From the NCBI GenBank assembly GCA_011050235.1, contig DRGC01000051.1, positions 82,333-146,332 of the forward strand: a DNA stretch of 64,000 bases, read 5' to 3'. Within the stretch, counting starts at the first letter, position 1. Every line of letters begins with the position of its first letter. Made by a program: the position numbers and the translations under genes. Below are positions 34,929-43,922 of the stretch, one piece after another. The notes under the pieces were generated by a model. The model made no database searches, was not told the DNA's origin, and saw only the letters and a list, made by a program, of their open reading frames with translations. The DNA is from Phycisphaerae bacterium. Lineage in GTDB: Bacteria; Planctomycetota; Phycisphaerae; SM23-33.

Positions 34929-35765
34929 TCAACTGAAGAATTCGCCGATTTTTTCGGCGACGAATTCGATCTGCTCGTCGCTCAGTTCGGGAAAGATCGG
35001 CAGGGCCAACACCTCGGAGGCTGCCTTTTCGGCGACGGGAAAATCACCCGTCTTGTAGCCAAGGCTCTCGAAGCATTCCTGCTGGTGCAGACAGAGGGGG
35101 TAATAGATGCCCGTGCCGATCTGCCGGTCGGTCAGGAACTCCTGCAACGGGTCGCGCCTGGCTGCGCGGATGACGTATTGATTGAAGATCGAGACGTTGT
35201 GCTCGCCGATGGGCGGCGTGACGAGGTCGCTGCAATCGGCGAGTAGCTCGTCGTACCTAACTGCGTTGGCGCGGCGCTTGGCCGACCACCCGTCCAGGAG
35301 CCTGAGTTTGACGATCAAGGCGGCGGCCTGGAGGGTGTCCAGGCGGAAATTGCCGCCGATGTATTTGTGATGGTAGCGACTGGTCTCGCCGTGGTTGTGG
35401 AGCGCGCGGATTTTGTCGGCCGGCTCGGCGTCCTGTGTGACAACCATGCCGCCATCGCCCACGCCCCCGAGATTCTTGGTGGGGTAGAAACTGAGACACC
35501 CCACCGCGGAGATCGAGCCGGCCTTTCGTCCCTTGTAGGTGGCGCCGATATCCAGGGCCATCAGGTTGCACAGCAGCGCATCGGTGCCGCTTGATACGCC
35601 GATGGCGGCCTGCCAGTCGCTCTAGTCAGCGATGAGCTGCTCGAATTGCCCGATCTCCGGGCCGTTGACGCCTCGCTGGTTGTCCAGGATGGGCACAATG
35701 GCGTCAATGATCTCGTCGCGGAGGGCGGCGAACTGTTCCTTGAGCTTCAGTAACGGCACTTTCAT
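34929..35765 (-). pseudogene. Broken DegT-family aminotransferase paralogue
   Basis: ATG 35765 starts MKVPLLKLKEQFAALRDEI, a close match to the intact paralogue at 24306-25409. A TAG stop at 35622-35624 replaces the tyrosine codon of the LVADYSG motif. After MALDIGA the sequence goes directly to TYKGRKAGS, lacking 89 codons. In the intact gene those 267 bases lie between two ATCGGCGC octamers (24522-24529 and 24789-24796), so slippage between them explains an exact in-frame deletion. The catalytic lysine region FYPTKNLGGVGDGG and the C-terminus (IGTGIYYPLCLHQQECF) are still present. Confidence 0.93.
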
Positions 35766-35802
35766 GGTCCTCGGTCTCTCTTTGTCTTAGGTCGAGCAGG
35801 GC

Positions 35803-35833
35803 ATTATACCCGCATGGTCGCCGGCAACTTCAA
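35803..35833 (-). promoter_or_regulatory. Promoter of the broken DegT gene and its former operon
   Basis: On the minus strand TTGAAG (35828-35833) is followed after 19 bases by a perfect TATAAT (35803-35808), 38 bases before ATG 35765. It points into the pseudogene and the remnants beyond it, and possibly reaches the spsF-neuB operon. A working promoter in front of a dead first gene would explain why it is still conserved. Confidence 0.5.
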
Positions 35834-35953
35834 GCGGATGTCGTCGGTTGCTTGCGGCTGCAAGAGCTTTGGCATAGCATGACAAACTCCGTCCGGCGCC
35901 GGAGCAGACGCCTCCGGCCTGACGACCGGAAATTGTCGCGACGAGAGAGTGGC

Positions 35954-38900
35954 ATGACACGCGAATTCACAGCCCGCCCGCCGGCGCCGTGGGATTTCCT
36001 GATCCTTACCGCATCGAACGATCATCAATCCCGCGCCTACCAGCGCGCCATTGACACACGCCGGCGTTTGGGGGTCCTGACCGGTATCCGCGAGGCCCTG
36101 GTGATCGGCGATCCCGGCGGCAGGCGCGTCGGTAGCGGCGGCAGCACAATCTATTGCCTGATGAAAGTCCTCGACCGATGCCTGCCGCCATCTGTCAACC
36201 GCTGCGACCCGGATTCCTGGACGGCCGCCCTGCGACAACTGCGGATTCTCATCGTCCACGCCGGGGGCGACTCGAAGCGCCTTCCCGCATACGCCCCGGC
36301 GGGCAAGGTCTTCATCCCCCTGCCCGGCAAGAGCGACGCCGCCCTGGGTGAGACGCTGTTCGACCGGGAGCTGCAGGTCTACATGAACCTGCCCGCCATG
36401 CCATCGGACGCAGGCCAGGTGGTCATCGTCTCAGGGGATGTGCTGCTGCAGTTCGACCCGACCCAGGTAACGTTCGCGCCGCAGGGCCTGACCGGCTTGG
36501 GCTGCGCCGCCGCGCCCGAGCTAGCCGCTGGGCACGGCGTGTTCTGCTGTGACGCTTCGGGACAGGTCGGGCGATTCCTCCAGAAGCCGACCCCCGCCCA
36601 GCAGCAGGATGCCGGCGCCGTCACCCGCGATGGCCAGTCCCTCCTTGACGTCGGCGTGATGAACTTCGATGCCGACTTCGCCACCACGCTCCTGTCGCTG
36701 TGCGGCGCACAGCCCGACACCAACGGCGTGCTGCAGTGGAGCGGCCCGTTGGGCCGGGCCATCCCGCGAGCGGGCCTGGATTTCTATCGGGAGATTGCCT
36801 GCGCAATGGGGGACAACCAAACCGTCGAAGACTACAAGCGGACCGTCTGCGCCCCGGAGGGATCTTCGACCAGCGGCGGCAAGCTCAGCGATGACCTACT
36901 GGATCGCATATACGAAGCCCTTTGCGCGACCCCGTTCCATTCGCAGGTGCTATCGCACTGCGGCTTCCTGCACTTCGGCACGACGCGGCAGATTATCTCC
37001 TCAGGTGCGGAACTGCTGCGGGCCGACCTGGGTAGACCGGCCCCGGAGACCTGTCTGTGCATCAACAATGAACGACGTCATGGCGCGGAGATCAAGGGCT
37101 CCGACTGCTGGATCGAAGCCTGCCGGATCAACGCCAACGTCGAGTTGGCCGGCCAGAACGTCCTGGTGGGTGTCGATGTCGATCAGCCGATCTCGTTGCC
37201 CCACGGCGCATGCCTCGACGTGCTCGAAGGCGACACCCGCTGGTACGTGCGATGTTATGGTGTCAGCGATACCTTCAAACAATCCGCCAGCCAGGGCGCG
37301 ACGTTCTGCAACAGGCCTCTGCTCGATTGGCTGTCGGATGCCGGCGCCGAGGCCGAGGATGTCTGGCCCGTAGAGCTGCCCGACGACCAGCGAACGCTGT
37401 GGGAGGCGAGAGTGTTTCCGGTCGAAGAGACCCCGGACGGATACCATCGCTGGCTTTGGATGTTCCAGCCGGACAAGGCCTCCCCGCAACAGAAGCAGCA
37501 GTGGCATTCGGCCCAACGCTGCAGCATGGCCGAGATGGCCGAACTCGCCGACGCGGACACCTTCCATGAGCGACGAAACCGAATTCGCGCCAAGGATATC
37601 CAGATTGCGGCCGGGCGACTGTTCCGCCCCGAGAGCGCCTTCTCGGCGGCTGAGTTGGCCTGGGTGCTGAGCCGTAGCGACAGCCCCGAGACGTTTGTCG
37701 CCGACGTTCTCGCCGAGGCGCATTGGTATGCGACCACGACGACCGGCACACTGGAGTCGCTGACCATACCGCGGATCCTCCACACGCTCGGGGCCGCCCT
37801 CGAATCCATCGCCGAGGCCCAAACCGCACCCGCCCAGCCGGCGATGCCGGCCCTGTTGAGCGCCGTCCAGCCGCCTGTGCTGGCATGGCTGGAGTCGATT
37901 GGTCTGGCCGGCGACAAGCACATCGGCATCTCAGAGTGGACCCGTTGCGCCAAGGCCGCCGCGGTCAATCACGTAGCCGATGTCATCATGGCCAGCGGCC
38001 CAGCCGAGATCCCAACGCCCATCAACGCGCTGCGACCGGACGAGATCGTCTGGGGCCGCTCGCCGGCGCGACTGGATCTGGCAGGGGGTTGGACCGACAC
38101 GCCGCCCTATACCCTCGAGCGCGGCGGATGCGTCATCAACGCTGCGGTCGACCTCAATGGACAGCCGCCCATCCACTGCTACGCGCGAGTCACCGCCGAG
38201 AGGGTGATCCGCATCAATTCCATCGATCTGGGTAAGCAGATCGAAATCCGCAATCTCGAAGACCTGCTGGACTACCGCAGCGCCACCGGCGAGTTCGCGC
38301 TGGCCAAGGCGGCCCTGGCGCTATCGGCGTTCTCGCCTGACCATCCGCACTGGCCTGCCGGCATGACATTGGAGAGCATGCTCGAGCGTTTCGGAGGGGG
38401 CATTGAGCTGACGACCCTGGCGGCCATTCCCAAAGGAAGTGGACTGGGCACAAGTAGTATCATTGGCGCAGTGATCCTGGCTACGATCCAGCGCGTCATG
38501 GGCCGGACACTCAATCAACGAGAGCTGTTCCACGGTGTTCTGCGGCTGGAGCAGGCCCTGACAACCGGCGGCGGATGGCAGGACCAAATCGGCGGCGCCG
38601 TTGACGGGGTCAAACTGATCACCACCTCCCCCGGCCTCGTGCCGGACCCCAACACACAGTACGTGACGCAGGACGTGCTCGACCCCCACCTCAATGACGG
38701 GTGCGCACTGCTTTACTACACCGGCATAACGCGTCTGGCGAAGAACATTCTGGCACACGTCGTCGGTCGCTACCTTGACCGCGACCACCAGGCCATGGCG
38801 ACACTGGGTCAGTTGCATGCGTTGGGGCCGCGCACTGCCGAGGCGATGGCCCGCAAAGACCTGCCCGCCTTCGGCGCCTTGATCGATGCCGCCTGGCAGC

Positions 38901-39148
38901 TCAACAAGCAGCTTGATCCGGATTCCAGCAGCGAAGAGATCGAGCGCCTGCTGGCGCGAGTGCGCCAGCACATTCACGGCGCCAAGCTCCTGGGGGCCGG
39001 CGGTGGGGGGTTCCTGCTGATGGTCTGCAAGAGCCCAATCGACGCCGATGCCGTGCGGACGATGCTGACAGCCGATCCTCCGAACGGCCGTGCGAGGTTC
39101 TTCGATTTCAGCATCAGCACCCAAGGCTTGGTGGCCACGGTCTGCTGA
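35954..39148 (+). CDS. fkp: Bifunctional fucokinase / fucose-1-phosphate guanylyltransferase
   Basis: This 1064-residue fusion resembles Bacteroides Fkp. Near residue 60-110 it has RVGSGGSTIYCL and LIVHAGGDSKRLP, followed by PAGKVFIPLPG, the nucleotidyltransferase motif of fucose-1-phosphate guanylyltransferases. The C-terminal GHMP kinase begins near residue 695 with SPARLDLAGGWTDTPPY. It contains IPKGSGLGTSSIIGAV (phosphate loop) and ends GAKLLGAGGGGFLLMV. The enzyme converts free L-fucose to GDP-L-fucose, so the glycan probably contains fucose taken from the environment. ATG 35954 after GAGAGAGT is preferred; ATG 35879 would add 25 residues. Confidence 0.9.
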   Translation: MTREFTARPPAPWDFLILTASNDHQSRAYQRAIDTRRRLGVLTGIREALVIGDPGGRRVGSGGSTIYCLMKVLDRCLPPSVNRCDPDSWTAALRQLRILIVHAGGDSKRLPAYAPAGKVFIPLPGKSDAALGETLFDRELQVYMNLPAMPSDAGQVVIVSGDVLLQFDPTQVTFAPQGLTGLGCAAAPELAAGHGVFCCDASGQVGRFLQKPTPAQQQDAGAVTRDGQSLLDVGVMNFDADFATTLLSLCGAQPDTNGVLQWSGPLGRAIPRAGLDFYREIACAMGDNQTVEDYKRTVCAPEGSSTSGGKLSDDLLDRIYEALCATPFHSQVLSHCGFLHFGTTRQIISSGAELLRADLGRPAPETCLCINNERRHGAEIKGSDCWIEACRINANVELAGQNVLVGVDVDQPISLPHGACLDVLEGDTRWYVRCYGVSDTFKQSASQGATFCNRPLLDWLSDAGAEAEDVWPVELPDDQRTLWEARVFPVEETPDGYHRWLWMFQPDKASPQQKQQWHSAQRCSMAEMAELADADTFHERRNRIRAKDIQIAAGRLFRPESAFSAAELAWVLSRSDSPETFVADVLAEAHWYATTTTGTLESLTIPRILHTLGAALESIAEAQTAPAQPAMPALLSAVQPPVLAWLESIGLAGDKHIGISEWTRCAKAAAVNHVADVIMASGPAEIPTPINALRPDEIVWGRSPARLDLAGGWTDTPPYTLERGGCVINAAVDLNGQPPIHCYARVTAERVIRINSIDLGKQIEIRNLEDLLDYRSATGEFALAKAALALSAFSPDHPHWPAGMTLESMLERFGGGIELTTLAAIPKGSGLGTSSIIGAVILATIQRVMGRTLNQRELFHGVLRLEQALTTGGGWQDQIGGAVDGVKLITTSPGLVPDPNTQYVTQDVLDPHLNDGCALLYYTGITRLAKNILAHVVGRYLDRDHQAMATLGQLHALGPRTAEAMARKDLPAFGALIDAAWQLNKQLDPDSSSEEIERLLARVRQHIHGAKLLGAGGGGFLLMVCKSPIDADAVRTMLTADPPNGRARFFDFSISTQGLVATVC

Positions 39149-39282
39149 GCGGCGCCCGAGGGCTTCCTTGCATTCGCAGAGACTCCATTCTTATGATGCA
39201 GGCGTGGAGAGTTCCTTGACACTGCCGGCGGAGGCGATCGCCGACACTATCGAAGGTCCCCTGCAGCCGTAAGGGTCAAAGA

Positions 39283-39975
39283 ATGTTGGACGAACTCAAA
39301 CAGCGCGTCTGTCAGGCCAACTGCGACCTCGTGACCGAAGGGCTGGTCCTCCAGACGTTCGGCAACGTCAGCGGCGTCGACCGCCAGAGCGGGCGCGTGG
39401 TCATCAAGCCATCTGGCGTCTCCTACAAGACCATGTCCCCCGACCAGATGGTGGTCGTGGCCCTGGAAACCGGGGAGGTCGTCGAAGGCGATCTGCGAGC
39501 CAGCAGCGACACGCCCACACACCTGGCGCTGTACCGCGCGTTTGAGGGCATCGGCGGCGTTGTGCACACGCACAGCCCCCACGCCACAGCCTGGGCGCAG
39601 GCCCGCACGGACATTCCCGTTCTGGGCACGACCCATGCCGACCACTTCTACGGCGCCGTGCCGGTCACGCGCGACCTGGACGGCTCCGAGATCGCCGACG
39701 ACTACGAAGCCAACACCGGCGCGGTGATTGTCGAGCGCCTGGCCGATCTGGACCCCTGCCAGATGTCGGCGGCGCTGGTCGCCGGCCACGGGCCTTTCGC
39801 CTGGGGCGAGACGGTCGAGCAGGCCGTCGACAATGCCGTCGCGCTGGAAATCGTCGCCCGCCTGGCGGCCCAGACGCTGCAGATCGTCGCCAATCCCACC
39901 CCGCTCTCACAGGCAATGCTGGACAAGCACTTTCTCCGCAAGCACGGCCCCGGCTCTTACTACGGCCAGCAATAG
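39283..39975 (+). CDS. araD: L-ribulose-5-phosphate 4-epimerase (class II aldolase/adducin family)
   Basis: The 230-residue protein has FGNVSGVDR, VIKPSGVSY, the zinc-binding HTHSPHATAWAQ, GTTHADHFYGAVPVTR and VAGHGPFAWG, then ends LDKHFLRKHGPGSYYGQQ. That series is diagnostic of AraD rather than of fuculose aldolase. AraD interconverts L-ribulose-5-phosphate and D-xylulose-5-phosphate. It lies 134 bases after fkp on the same strand; both concern deoxy or pentose sugar use, but a shared transcript is not proven. Confidence 0.92.
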   Translation: MLDELKQRVCQANCDLVTEGLVLQTFGNVSGVDRQSGRVVIKPSGVSYKTMSPDQMVVVALETGEVVEGDLRASSDTPTHLALYRAFEGIGGVVHTHSPHATAWAQARTDIPVLGTTHADHFYGAVPVTRDLDGSEIADDYEANTGAVIVERLADLDPCQMSAALVAGHGPFAWGETVEQAVDNAVALEIVARLAAQTLQIVANPTPLSQAMLDKHFLRKHGPGSYYGQQ

Positions 39976-40023
39976 ACCGCGGCAGTGGGTCGGCGCTTGT
40001 GACAGCCCCCCCCGCCCACTAGC

Positions 40024-40161
40024 ATGTGGGGCATGTGGCCAAAGGTCCTCCAGGTCTCGCTGATGGTTGTGCTCCCGGTTGCGTGGGGGTTCGGCATGGC
40101 CTTTGTTCTTCAGCGTCTCTGGCCCCGCCGCACTAAGAAGGTCGACGAATGGGAGGAGTGA
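40024..40161 (+). CDS. Small single-pass membrane protein, unknown function
   Basis: A 45-codon frame starts at ATG 40024 (MWGMWPKVLQVSLMVVLPVA), has one hydrophobic helix of about 20 residues, then a basic stretch RLWPRRTKKV and an acidic end DEWEE. Its TGA at 40159-40161 overlaps the ATG of the permease gene as TGATG, so the two are translationally coupled. The positive-inside pattern suggests the C-terminus faces the cytoplasm. It may be an accessory subunit of the permease. A second in-frame Met lies four codons in. No family is recognised. Confidence 0.6.
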   Translation: MWGMWPKVLQVSLMVVLPVAWGFGMAFVLQRLWPRRTKKVDEWEE

Positions 40162-41051
40162 TGGTCGCGTCGGCTCTATTCGAAACCACCGTGAGCGGCT
40201 GGTCCGAGGTCGCCCTGCTGGGGGCTATGGGCTTGATATTGGGGATCGTCTCAGGCCTGTTCGGCGTCGGCGGCGGGTTCCTGTCCACGCCCTTGCTGAA
40301 CATCTTCTTCAGGAAAGACTACCCCCTGGCCATCGGGACCACGCTGAGCTTCATCCTCGGCACCAGCGCCGTCGGCGTAGCCAGCCATTGGCGGCTGGGC
40401 CATGTGAACCTCAAGGCCGTCGCGCTGATCGCTATCGGCAGCATCGCCGGTGTGCTGGTCGGTGACGCGGTCCTGCATGTCATGCAGGCGCAGTTCGGCC
40501 AACAGTACACCAACGTGATGCATGTATTGTTCATCGTGCTGTTGATGGCGGTCGCCCTCCGCATCACCCGAGGCCAGGTCACCAACAAGGATCGCGACGG
40601 CCTGCTGAAGCGGCTGCCCATCGGCCCGCACGTTGACCTCGGCAACGACCGTCACCTGAAGCACCTCAGCGCCCCGGGCCTGGCGGGTGTGGGGTTTTGC
40701 GGCGGCATGCTGGCCGGCGGCATGGGTATCGGCGGCGGTGTGCTGATCGTGCCCATCCTGGTCGTGACCGTCGGCCTGCCCGTCCATGAGGCGATCGGAA
40801 CGTCGCTGGGCGTGCTCCTGCTCAGCGCGACCGTCGCGGTCGTCAAGAAAGGCTGGGTCGGCGAGGTCGACCTGGGCATCGGGATGTCGTTGCTGATCGG
40901 CAGTTCGATCGGCGCCCAGATCGGCGTGTCGATCTGCAACAAGCTGCACGCCCACCGCCTGCGACGCTACTTCGCCTACCTGGTGTGTCTGGTCGCTGCG
41001 ATGATCGCCGCCAAGCTCGCCGGGCTGATCCCCGGCCCCGGGGCGCCATAG
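40161..41051 (+). CDS. TauE/SafE-family (TSUP) anion permease
   Basis: The 296-residue protein has about eight hydrophobic segments and the TSUP repeats GLFGVGGGFLSTPLL near the N-terminus and GGMGIGGGVLIVPILV in the middle. These mark transporters for sulfite, organosulfonates or related anions. ATG 40161 follows GGGAGGAG and overlaps the stop of the preceding 45-residue membrane protein. An upstream ATG 40149 is in frame but lies within the ribosome site. The basic loop KDRDGLLKRLPIGPHVD between the halves should be cytoplasmic. The substrate cannot be told. Confidence 0.9.
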   Translation: MVASALFETTVSGWSEVALLGAMGLILGIVSGLFGVGGGFLSTPLLNIFFRKDYPLAIGTTLSFILGTSAVGVASHWRLGHVNLKAVALIAIGSIAGVLVGDAVLHVMQAQFGQQYTNVMHVLFIVLLMAVALRITRGQVTNKDRDGLLKRLPIGPHVDLGNDRHLKHLSAPGLAGVGFCGGMLAGGMGIGGGVLIVPILVVTVGLPVHEAIGTSLGVLLLSATVAVVKKGWVGEVDLGIGMSLLIGSSIGAQIGVSICNKLHAHRLRRYFAYLVCLVAAMIAAKLAGLIPGPGAP

Positions 41052-41061
41052 CCCGCATCGG

Positions 41062-41784
41062 TCACAGCGTCTGGATATCCCCCGCACCCCACAGCCGACG
41101 CGCCCGGTCCAGGTCCTCCGGCAGGTCGATCTCCACAGCCTTCAGATCGCCGATGGTTACCGCCGTATGAACGTGATCGGCCAGGACATCGTTGACGGCC
41201 GACTCGAAGAACAGATCACGCCGCCCCCCCTCGCTATATCGCACCAGGGCGACAATGAGATCGGCGCACGCGCCTCGGGCGAACTTGCCGATCCCGATGA
41301 ACTCGCCCAGGCACGTCTCCGGCGGCAGGTCCTTGCCGATTTGCGTGATTCGCCCGAGATCGTCCGCGACGACCTTCACGTCTTCGGGCCCGCAACGGCT
41401 GACGTCGACGGCCAGTTGCCCGCCCGGCCCGTCCAGAAGCATTGGCACGATCCGCCCGTCGAACAGCACGTCGGCGTTGAAGTAAACGAAGTCGTCGTCC
41501 AGATGCTCGCGGGCCAGGTAGAGCGAATGGATCGTGTTGGTGGTGGAGAAATCGTCGTTGACGACAAACTCGACTTGCGCGTCGTCGGCAGCCATCGCGT
41601 CGCGGACGAGCTGCTGTTGATATCCGACAACAACCACGACGTGGCCGATCCCGCAGGCCGTCGCGGCTGACACGATGTGGCCCAGCAGCGTCCGGTCTCC
41701 GAAAGGCAACAGACACTTGGGCTTTGTCCAGCCCGCAGGGGCCAGGCGTTTTCCCATTCCGGCAGCAAGGATGACGGCCTTCAT
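41062..41784 (-). CDS. NTP-transferase family protein (LicC-like sugar/polyol-phosphate nucleotidyltransferase)
   Basis: The 240-residue protein begins MKAVILAAGMGKRLAPAG with TKPKCLLPFGDRTLL, the G-x-G-x-R...K signature of nucleotidyltransferases. FVYFNADVLFD carries the metal-binding Asp and IDLPEDLDRARRL the last acidic motif. Short members of this type activate phosphocholine, inositol-phosphate or similar head groups with CTP. Its partner gene 49 bases upstream encodes a glycerol-3-phosphate dehydrogenase. The pair may make a CDP-activated glycerol-phosphate-like group; this is inference. Confidence 0.82.
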   Translation of the reverse strand: MKAVILAAGMGKRLAPAGWTKPKCLLPFGDRTLLGHIVSAATACGIGHVVVVVGYQQQLVRDAMAADDAQVEFVVNDDFSTTNTIHSLYLAREHLDDDFVYFNADVLFDGRIVPMLLDGPGGQLAVDVSRCGPEDVKVVADDLGRITQIGKDLPPETCLGEFIGIGKFARGACADLIVALVRYSEGGRRDLFFESAVNDVLADHVHTAVTIGDLKAVEIDLPEDLDRARRLWGAGDIQTL

Positions 41785-41833
41785 GCTCCCATCCTTCCCA
41801 AGACCCAGTCGCCGACCGACGCTGGGATGTGGA

Positions 41834-42817
41834 CTAGAGCTTCCGAATCACCGACGTCAGGGCCTGGCGAATGTCCGTCCGTTCGCCGTTGAGGATCCCG
41901 TTGACGGTGTGGAACAGAGGGATCGACACGTCCAGCGACCAGAGTGTCTCGATGGTCTGCGACATCGCAAGCCCTTCGACCGTCATGCCCACATCCGTCA
42001 GGGCCTGCCCCGACGTCCGGCCGCGCGCCAGCGCCTCGCCCAGGCAACGGTTTCGGCTGTCGGGGCTGATGCAGGTGGTGATCAGATCGCCCGCCCCGCT
42101 GACGCCATAGGCGATCGCCTCGGGGATGTCGAAGAACGACGCCACCGTCGCCATCTCCCGCAATCCTTCGGTCATCAGGATGCCCTGGATGTTGGCGCCC
42201 AACTCCAACCCCTCGGCCATGCCGACGGCGATGGCCACGATGCCTTTCAGCGCGGCGCAAATTTCATGATGCGTGGGGTTGCGGGCGACCTCAAAGCTGA
42301 TCACCTCGTTGGCCAGCGCCTCTTTGACCTGCGCCAGCACCATCAGGTCGTCGCCGGCCAGAATCGCGCGGGTGGGCTTGCCTTCGGCGACCTCGTTGGC
42401 GATGGTCGGGCCGGTCAGCACGATGACCGCGGCGTCGGGGATTTCGCGACGGATCAGCGCGCTCATCGTGCACAGTCGCCGGGCGTCGTAGCCTTTCGAA
42501 ACGCTCAGCACCAACGGCGTGGCGACATGTCGGCCCAACTCGGCGGCGACGTCGGCCATGGTGCTGGAGGGTACGGCCAGGATGACCAGCGTCCGATCCT
42601 GGTCGAACGGGCTGGCGTACTTCGGTTCGATACAGATCGAATCCGGCAAGGGGTGCGTGTAGAAATCGCCAGGCCGGTCGCGGTGAGCGTTGAGATCGTC
42701 AGCCATTGCCTTATCGATGGTCCACACTCGCACCGGACAGTTAGCCGAGAACAGCGATGCCAACGTCAGGCCCCAGTTGCCAGACCCGATGACGATGATG
42801 TGTTCGATCGTATGCAT
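41834..42817 (-). CDS. gpsA: NAD(P)-dependent glycerol-3-phosphate dehydrogenase
   Basis: The 327-residue protein starts with the dinucleotide loop IIVIGSGNWGLTLASLF and has LSVSKGYD, LTGPTIANEVAEGKPT, the catalytic-lysine block CAALKGIVAIAVGMAEGL, and GVSGAGDLITTCISPDSRNR, all typical of GpsA. It reduces dihydroxyacetone phosphate to sn-glycerol-3-phosphate for phospholipids or for a glycan glycerol-phosphate group. It is placed upstream of the NTP-transferase on the same strand with a 49-base gap, so one transcript is likely. Confidence 0.93.
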   Translation of the reverse strand: MHTIEHIIVIGSGNWGLTLASLFSANCPVRVWTIDKAMADDLNAHRDRPGDFYTHPLPDSICIEPKYASPFDQDRTLVILAVPSSTMADVAAELGRHVATPLVLSVSKGYDARRLCTMSALIRREIPDAAVIVLTGPTIANEVAEGKPTRAILAGDDLMVLAQVKEALANEVISFEVARNPTHHEICAALKGIVAIAVGMAEGLELGANIQGILMTEGLREMATVASFFDIPEAIAYGVSGAGDLITTCISPDSRNRCLGEALARGRTSGQALTDVGMTVEGLAMSQTIETLWSLDVSIPLFHTVNGILNGERTDIRQALTSVIRKL

Positions 42818-42975
42818 GTCCAGTCGCTTCGCCAGCGCCCGCCTCCGACGGCGGGTGCGCCATCATAATGAGCCCATGCGCCGACGGCAAGACGGCGTCC
42901 CAAAAGCAGCGCGAAGCGATTCAAGCAGAGATAGCCTTCACCGCAGCAACCCGACGCCGTGGGGGCAACCAGCGG

Positions 42976-43821
42976 TCACGGCACGAGGAAAACGTCTTCG
43001 TCGTCCTCGGGCCCGCTCGATAGCGCCGACGAGCCCGTCGTATCGCCCGGCAGCCAGATGTTGTCCTCGTCGATGACAATGTCCGTGGTCCAGGTAACAC
43101 TGTTGTCGAGGCGCAACAGATTGTGGCCTTCCTTGCCGTGATTTGGCGAAAGCTTATCGTGGGCGCTCCCGCCGGCGGCGGAGAAGGTGTTGTAGCTCGT
43201 GGCGGTGGTCTTGTCGCCGTCGTAGCCCGAACTCGAACCCGGACGGTTCACGATCGGCGTGCGGTCGGCCATGATGACGCGCGTACTCTCTTCGATAAAC
43301 GTCACGGGCGAGATCATGTCCGGTTCGAGGCTGTGCTGGTAGGAGTAGTGGATGGATTTCCATGAATCGAAGCCCACCTGCTTGTTGTCGCCGTTTTCCC
43401 ACTGGATCGGATCGACCACGCGATCATCGGCCCCCACCGATGGGCAAACGAACGAGTCCACCTTGACGTACTTCAGTTCGCGGCGGGTCCAGTTGTCCAG
43501 AGTGTCCTGCTCCAGCGAGTACATCAGCGCGAACAGCGGGCGGCTGCCGTCGCGGACGCCGGCGTAGACATAGGTCACCTTCTTGTCCCCAACGACATTC
43601 CAGGCGCTCGTATCCGACCGAAAGCTCGGCAGACGATAGCTGTATTCGTTGGCGTAGTTTCCCATCCCCTGGCCGACTGCGCGGAGATTGGTGCGGCACT
43701 TCAACTGTTTCGCCAGACGCTTGGCGTTGCCCAGCGCCGGCAGCAGCAGGGCCGCCAACATGCTGATTATCGAAATGACGATCAGCAATTCGACCAAAGT
43801 GAATCCATGGCGACGTTTCAT
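42976..43821 (-). CDS. Pseudopilin-type protein with prepilin N-terminus (H-X9-DG-like)
   Basis: The 281-residue protein begins MKRRHGFTLVELLIVISIIS, a type IV prepilin leader with cleavage after Gly6 and a conserved Glu at mature position 5, followed by a hydrophobic helix. The C-terminal part ends with NHGKEGHNLLRLDNSVTW, resembling the H-X9-DG signature of the expanded pseudopilin families of Planctomycetota. GGAGA precedes ATG 43821. Such proteins are exported, membrane-anchored and often present in many copies per genome; the exact role is unknown. Its N-terminal part contains a characteristic LKCRTNLRAVGQGMGNYANE segment. Confidence 0.88.
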   Translation of the reverse strand: MKRRHGFTLVELLIVISIISMLAALLLPALGNAKRLAKQLKCRTNLRAVGQGMGNYANEYSYRLPSFRSDTSAWNVVGDKKVTYVYAGVRDGSRPLFALMYSLEQDTLDNWTRRELKYVKVDSFVCPSVGADDRVVDPIQWENGDNKQVGFDSWKSIHYSYQHSLEPDMISPVTFIEESTRVIMADRTPIVNRPGSSSGYDGDKTTATSYNTFSAAGGSAHDKLSPNHGKEGHNLLRLDNSVTWTTDIVIDEDNIWLPGDTTGSSALSSGPEDDEDVFLVP

Positions 43822-43922
43822 GAAAGTCTCCTCAGCGGCGCCGGGGCGGATTGATACGACCTCCGGGCCATTGGTATTGTAGCCCTTGGCCCCCCGGACG
43901 GCAACCGAACCCGTCAATTGCA

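Noticed and set aside
39149-39282. Promoter at TTGACA (about 39216) before araD
   Set aside because: No -10 hexamer lies 16-19 bases downstream; the nearest AT-rich hexamer is about 26 bases away.
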